A DNA stretch of 8,701 bases from Anaerolineae bacterium (lineage in GTDB: Bacteria > Chloroflexota > Anaerolineae > J102), in contig JALSPL010000424.1 in the NCBI GenBank assembly GCA_026985975.1, forward strand, positions 1 to 8,701. Direction: 5' to 3'. Shown here piece by piece: positions 6,155-8,701 of this stretch; the stretch's first letter is position 1; each line of letters begins with the position of its first letter. The notes beneath the pieces are model-generated. The model was given only the letters and a program-made list of their open reading frames with translations, did not search any database and was not told where the DNA came from. A program made the position numbers and the translations under genes.

Positions 6155-6627
6155 ACAGCTTCCTCCATGGGCTGGAAATAAGGATCGGCGCCATAGGCCA
6201 TTTTGATGGTTTTGAGAATGAAATAGCTTTGAGTTTGGGCGACGCCCGGCACCTTCCGCAGCTTCTGATTGATGAATTCGGTAAAATGCTCCCGATCCCG
6301 ACAAATAACCTCCACAATAAGATCGAGCCCGCCCGACACCATAATCAGATAGCTAACTTCGGTAAAACGGGCGATTTGCTTCGCAACTTCCTCGATATCC
6401 GCATTATGCACATTGACCCCGATCATGGCCGGGGCGTCATAGCCCATGCGCACCGGATCGATAAGCCCCACGATCTGCATGACGCCGTTCTCCGTCAGTC
6501 GGGCCACGCGATTGCGCACCGTCCCCTCCGAAACAGAAAGAGCCTGGGCGATTTCGGTATAAGGTTTGCGACCATCGGAGCGCAATAACTCCAGAATGGC
6601 CAGATCGATTTCGTCTGGTTTGAACAT
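6151..6627 (-). CDS. Lrp/AsnC family regulator at the head of the pot operon (lrp2)
   Basis: A 158-residue Lrp/AsnC regulator as annotated. KPDEIDLAILELLRSDGRKP begins the winged helix-turn-helix, with recognition helix in VSEGTVRNRVARL; the RAM domain follows with AMIGVNVHNA, MVSGGLDLIVEVICRD and SYFILKTIKM. The stop overlaps the potA start by four bases, so the regulator and the ATPase are translationally coupled and lrp2 is the first gene of the operon. Start uncertain: ATG at 6627 gives the family's usual length, ATG at 6657 adds ten residues (making it match the N-terminal length of lrp1); neither has a recognisable Shine-Dalgarno sequence. A still longer frame to 6831 is rejected because it would translate through the promoter. 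Likely role: sensing an amino acid or polyamine-related ligand and controlling its own operon. Confidence 0.9.
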   Translation of the reverse strand: MFKPDEIDLAILELLRSDGRKPYTEIAQALSVSEGTVRNRVARLTENGVMQIVGLIDPVRMGYDAPAMIGVNVHNADIEEVAKQIARFTEVSYLIMVSGGLDLIVEVICRDREHFTEFINQKLRKVPGVAQTQSYFILKTIKMAYGADPYFQPMEEAV

Positions 6628-6709
6628 AGCGAGAGTTCGATGCCCAACGTTCAGCATATCCACAGAGGAGGCTGAACAGAAACGTTTTGAAGGACGAAAG
6701 AATAACGTC

Positions 6710-6738
6710 AGTTTACTACGAATTTCGTAGACTGGCAA
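6710..6738 (-). promoter_or_regulatory. Candidate promoter of the lrp2-potABCD operon
   Basis: On the minus strand TTGCCA (6733-6738, five of six) and TAAACT (6710-6715, four of six) are 17 bp apart. The 15-bp palindrome at 6716-6730 lies entirely within the spacer, next to the -10 box. The predicted start is near 6703, giving a leader of 45-75 bases depending on the start codon. The -10 box is weak, which would suit a promoter that needs or is tuned by a regulator. Apart from this promoter and the two palindromes, the gap 6628-6849 shows no gene and no T-tailed hairpin, so the upstream Asp-box gene has no visible terminator. Confidence 0.5.
6716..6730. promoter_or_regulatory. Perfect 15-bp palindrome, operator 1 (probable Lrp2 site)
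   Basis: CTACGAATTTCGTAG has two perfect 7-base arms around one central base, inside the -35/-10 spacer. A protein bound here would block RNA polymerase. Fifteen base pairs with an AAWTT centre is the general architecture of Lrp-family sites. It matches the palindrome at 6747-6761 in 11 of 15 positions. Confidence 0.6.
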
Positions 6739-6746
6739 ATAACAAT

Positions 6747-6761
6747 CTGTGAAATTCGCAG
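6747..6761. promoter_or_regulatory. Near-perfect 15-bp palindrome, operator 2 (probable Lrp2 site)
   Basis: CTGTGAAATTCGCAG has six of seven arm positions symmetric. Together with operator 1 it fits the consensus CTRYGAAWTTCGYAG. Its centre (6754) is 31 bp from that of operator 1 (6723), close to three helical turns, so both sites face the same side of the DNA, as needed for cooperative binding by an Lrp oligomer. It lies just upstream of the -35 box. Confidence 0.55.
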
Positions 6762-6849
6762 GAATGTAGCAAGGTCGCCAATCACGATCCGCATCAGGAG
6801 GATTGAAGCTAATAGTCGATGGCTTCATCACACTGAAAATCTCGATGGT

Positions 6850-8701
6850 TCAACCACCTCCTGGCGCCAAACTATAATCAAACTCTCCCACCTGATTGGA
6901 TGTCGTATCCACAGAGGGAGAGAGCCCTACCACTCGATAGTAATGATTTTGGGCGGGGTCGCCCACCCCCTGGTCGTCATCAAACTGCCAGGGAAAGCGG
7001 TCGATGGTGGCTTCGGGCGCGCCCGTGGGTTGGAAGGTGGGCTCCTGTCCCCGGAAAATCTGATACGCGGTGTAAACCGGGTCATGGGCCCAACTCAGAC
7101 GCAGCGAACTGGCGTCCAGTTGAGAGATGGTGACGAGGGGGAGAAAGGTGCTGGTATCGAAGTCGAAGACCCGGTGCTGGAAGCCCGCGCCCGGCGAGCC
7201 CGCCCAGACGTGATTCGGATCGCCCGGATCGAAGGCCAGGACGAGGGCGAAGGGCCAGGCCATGCCCGCGTTCTGCGTCGTCCAGCTTGCGCCGCCGTCG
7301 GTGGAGAGAAGCACGCCGTGGGAGCCCGGATCGTACCCGCCCGAGTCGAAGGCGCTGGAGGACGCGGCCAGCAGGATGTCCGGGTCGGCGGGCGAGACCG
7401 CCACATCCCGCAGGAAATCATCGGTCCAGAGCTTCGTCCAGATCTGGCCAGCGTCATCACTGCGATAAAGCCCCTTGCCCGCGCCCAACGCGGCCACATA
7501 CACCCGCCCGCTCACATGCGGGTCGGGCGTGATGGCGAAGATTCCTTCCCAGCCCCATTCCCACACTTCGCCGCTGACGCCGCCTCCCATCTCGGCCAGC
7601 CCCACCTGCGTCCACGTCCCCGCATCTCCGCTCTGAGTCGAGCGCCACAGGCCCGCCTCGCCCCCGGCATAGACCAGATCGCCATCGAACGCGTCCACCG
7701 CGGTGACGCGGCAGCCGTTGCAGTCGAACATCTTGGACCAGGTGCGACCATCATCCTTGCTGCGATACACATCGCCCTGGGAGGTGAGGAAGAGGGTGCG
7801 GGTGTTGGCGGGGCTGGTCGGGTCCGGCGCCAGGCCCGAGAGAGGCGCCGCCGGCAGGCCGCTGGCTTCGGCCCAACTTGCGCCATAATCATCGCTGCGC
7901 AGCAAATGCCCCGGCTCGTCGGGCGAGGGGGATTGGGCGGTCCACACCACGCCGGGCCGGGCGGGATCCGCAACCAGGGCCGTGACATTGCCGCCATTGC
8001 CATCCCAATCCCCCGAAGCTGCCGCATCATTGCAATTCTCCCACGACTCGCCGCCGTTGGGGCTATGCCAACACCCCAGGTCGAAATAGCCCAGATAGAT
8101 GTGCTGGGGTTCGCTCTCGCTGATGCCCATCTTGAACATGACCACGTTGTCCACCCCGCGGGAGCGCCACAAGCCCGGGCTCACCTCGTTGGTGTAGTTG
8201 TTGAAGAAGGCGCGGCCGCCGTCATCGGTGGCGAAGATGAACTGGCTGTCGGCCCAGTGCAGCCAGTCGGGATCGGAGAGATCGTCGCCGATGGAACGCA
8301 GATCGGTGTTGTAGGCCCAATAGGCGTCGGTCCAACCATCCTCCCAATCCTCGACCTTGCTCACCTGGGTCCAGGTGACGCCGCCATCGGCGCTCTCCCA
8401 CACGCCGTTGCGGTCATCCCAGGGGAACTGGTGATACGGATCGATGAGGCGGATGAGGTTCGATTGCCCCGGAACCAGCCAGATGCGCCCGCCCCGATGC
8501 GCGCTCTGGGTCCAGGTGGCGCCGCCATCATCGCTGCGATAGAGCCGGCCGGGCCCGTCGGGATCGCTGTCGTAGACGGTGAGGAAGACGCGATTGGCAA
8601 CGTCGGGCGAGGCCGCCACATCCATGACCTCACCGGGGCCCGCGGCCATCTGCGTCCAATGCACGCCGCCATCCCCGCTGCGATACGCGACCGCGGGCCC
8701 C
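6850..8701 (-). CDS. Secreted Asp-box (BNR) repeat protein with C-terminal fibronectin-III-like domain, C-terminal part
   Basis: 616 residues are visible; the frame is open to the right window edge, where it still encodes a repeat unit (YRSGDGGVHWTQ), so the GTG at 8664 is not the true start and the N-terminus, including any signal peptide, lies outside. I count about ten Asp-box units of the form S-x-D-x-G-x-x-W, for example YRSDDGGATW, WESADGGVTW, LRSDDYGASW, YRSKDDGRTW, YRSDDAGQIW and LLSTDGGASW, some degenerate (FATDDGGRAF, WHSPNGGESW). These alternate with DPxxPxxV-type strands, the pattern of multi-bladed beta-propellers in the sortilin/GH74/sialidase-like superfamily. The last ~100 residues (LRLSWAHDPVYTAYQIFRG to the end) look like a fibronectin-III-like domain. 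No catalytic residues could be assigned, so enzyme activity is open. The gene is more GC-rich than the toxin-antitoxin region and is not obviously linked to polyamine uptake. Confidence 0.8.
   Translation of the reverse strand, partial: GPAVAYRSGDGGVHWTQMAAGPGEVMDVAASPDVANRVFLTVYDSDPDGPGRLYRSDDGGATWTQSAHRGGRIWLVPGQSNLIRLIDPYHQFPWDDRNGVWESADGGVTWTQVSKVEDWEDGWTDAYWAYNTDLRSIGDDLSDPDWLHWADSQFIFATDDGGRAFFNNYTNEVSPGLWRSRGVDNVVMFKMGISESEPQHIYLGYFDLGCWHSPNGGESWENCNDAAASGDWDGNGGNVTALVADPARPGVVWTAQSPSPDEPGHLLRSDDYGASWAEASGLPAAPLSGLAPDPTSPANTRTLFLTSQGDVYRSKDDGRTWSKMFDCNGCRVTAVDAFDGDLVYAGGEAGLWRSTQSGDAGTWTQVGLAEMGGGVSGEVWEWGWEGIFAITPDPHVSGRVYVAALGAGKGLYRSDDAGQIWTKLWTDDFLRDVAVSPADPDILLAASSSAFDSGGYDPGSHGVLLSTDGGASWTTQNAGMAWPFALVLAFDPGDPNHVWAGSPGAGFQHRVFDFDTSTFLPLVTISQLDASSLRLSWAHDPVYTAYQIFRGQEPTFQPTGAPEATIDRFPWQFDDDQGVGDPAQNHYYRVVGLSPSVDTTSNQVGEFDYSLAPGGG

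Noticed and set aside
6155..6304. Upstream extension of potA in the same frame
   Set aside because: It is a shadow of the lrp2 C-terminus; ATG at 6154 has its own GGAGGA and gives normal PotA length.
6658..6831. Long N-terminal extension of lrp2 to ATG at 6831
   Set aside because: It would translate through the predicted promoter and both palindromes, has no ribosome-binding site, and adds nearly 70 residues unlike any Lrp/AsnC protein.
8662..8664. GTG at 8664 as the start of the Asp-box protein
   Set aside because: The frame stays open to the window edge and the upstream codons complete an Asp-box repeat (YRSGDGGVHW), so the gene continues beyond the window.
1..8701. CRISPR arrays, tRNA or rRNA genes, insertion sequences, riboswitches
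   Set aside because: No regularly spaced repeats, cloverleaf-like sequences, transposase frames or conserved aptamer cores were seen on either strand.

Overview
The window looks like a chromosomal segment of a filamentous, probably non-model, bacterium of the Chloroflexota (Anaerolineae/Caldilineae type). I infer this from three things: a lipoprotein substrate-binding protein with a long Ala/Pro/Lys/Glu linker built on TEAP units, a large secreted Asp-box (BNR) repeat protein ending in a fibronectin-III-like domain, and moderately GC-rich coding sequence. The taxonomic call rests on style of sequence, not on a marker gene.

Layout, left to right. (i) 1-218, minus strand: the first 72 codons of a saccharopine-dehydrogenase-type Rossmann oxidoreductase. 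(ii) 219-289: a divergent intergenic region holding a near-consensus sigma-70 promoter for the next genes. (iii) 290-1338, plus strand: a two-gene toxin-antitoxin unit with a 4-base overlap. Its antitoxin has a HicB-like N-terminal domain fused to a UPF0175 domain, and its toxin is a DUF3368 PIN-like protein. (iv) 1340-1843, minus: a stand-alone Lrp/AsnC regulator (lrp1), converging on the toxin gene with one base between them. (v) 1844-2043: the lrp1 promoter and the rho-independent terminator of the next operon. (vi) 2044-6627, minus: a compact operon in transcription order Lrp/AsnC regulator (lrp2), potA, potB, potC, potD, encoding a complete polyamine-type ABC importer. (vii) 6628-6849: the lrp2-pot promoter region with two matching 15-bp palindromes 31 bp apart. 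(viii) 6850-8701, minus: the C-terminal part of a secreted Asp-box repeat protein that continues past the right edge.

How the parts work together. PotD (lipoprotein) would capture polyamine outside the membrane, PotB/PotC form the channel and PotA hydrolyses ATP. Lrp2 is translationally coupled to potA, so it is very probably the operon's own regulator. The twin palindromes around the predicted promoter are its likely operator. The lrp1 promoter carries the same seven bases (CGAATTT) at exactly the same distance from its -10 box, which suggests the two paralogous regulators recognise related sites.

The most unusual item is the chimeric antitoxin. A HicB-like domain normally pairs with HicA, but here it is joined to the UPF0175 antitoxin domain and sits next to a DUF3368 toxin, with no HicA gene present. 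Its promoter region contains two perfect 10-bp palindromes placed where an autoregulatory operator would be expected.
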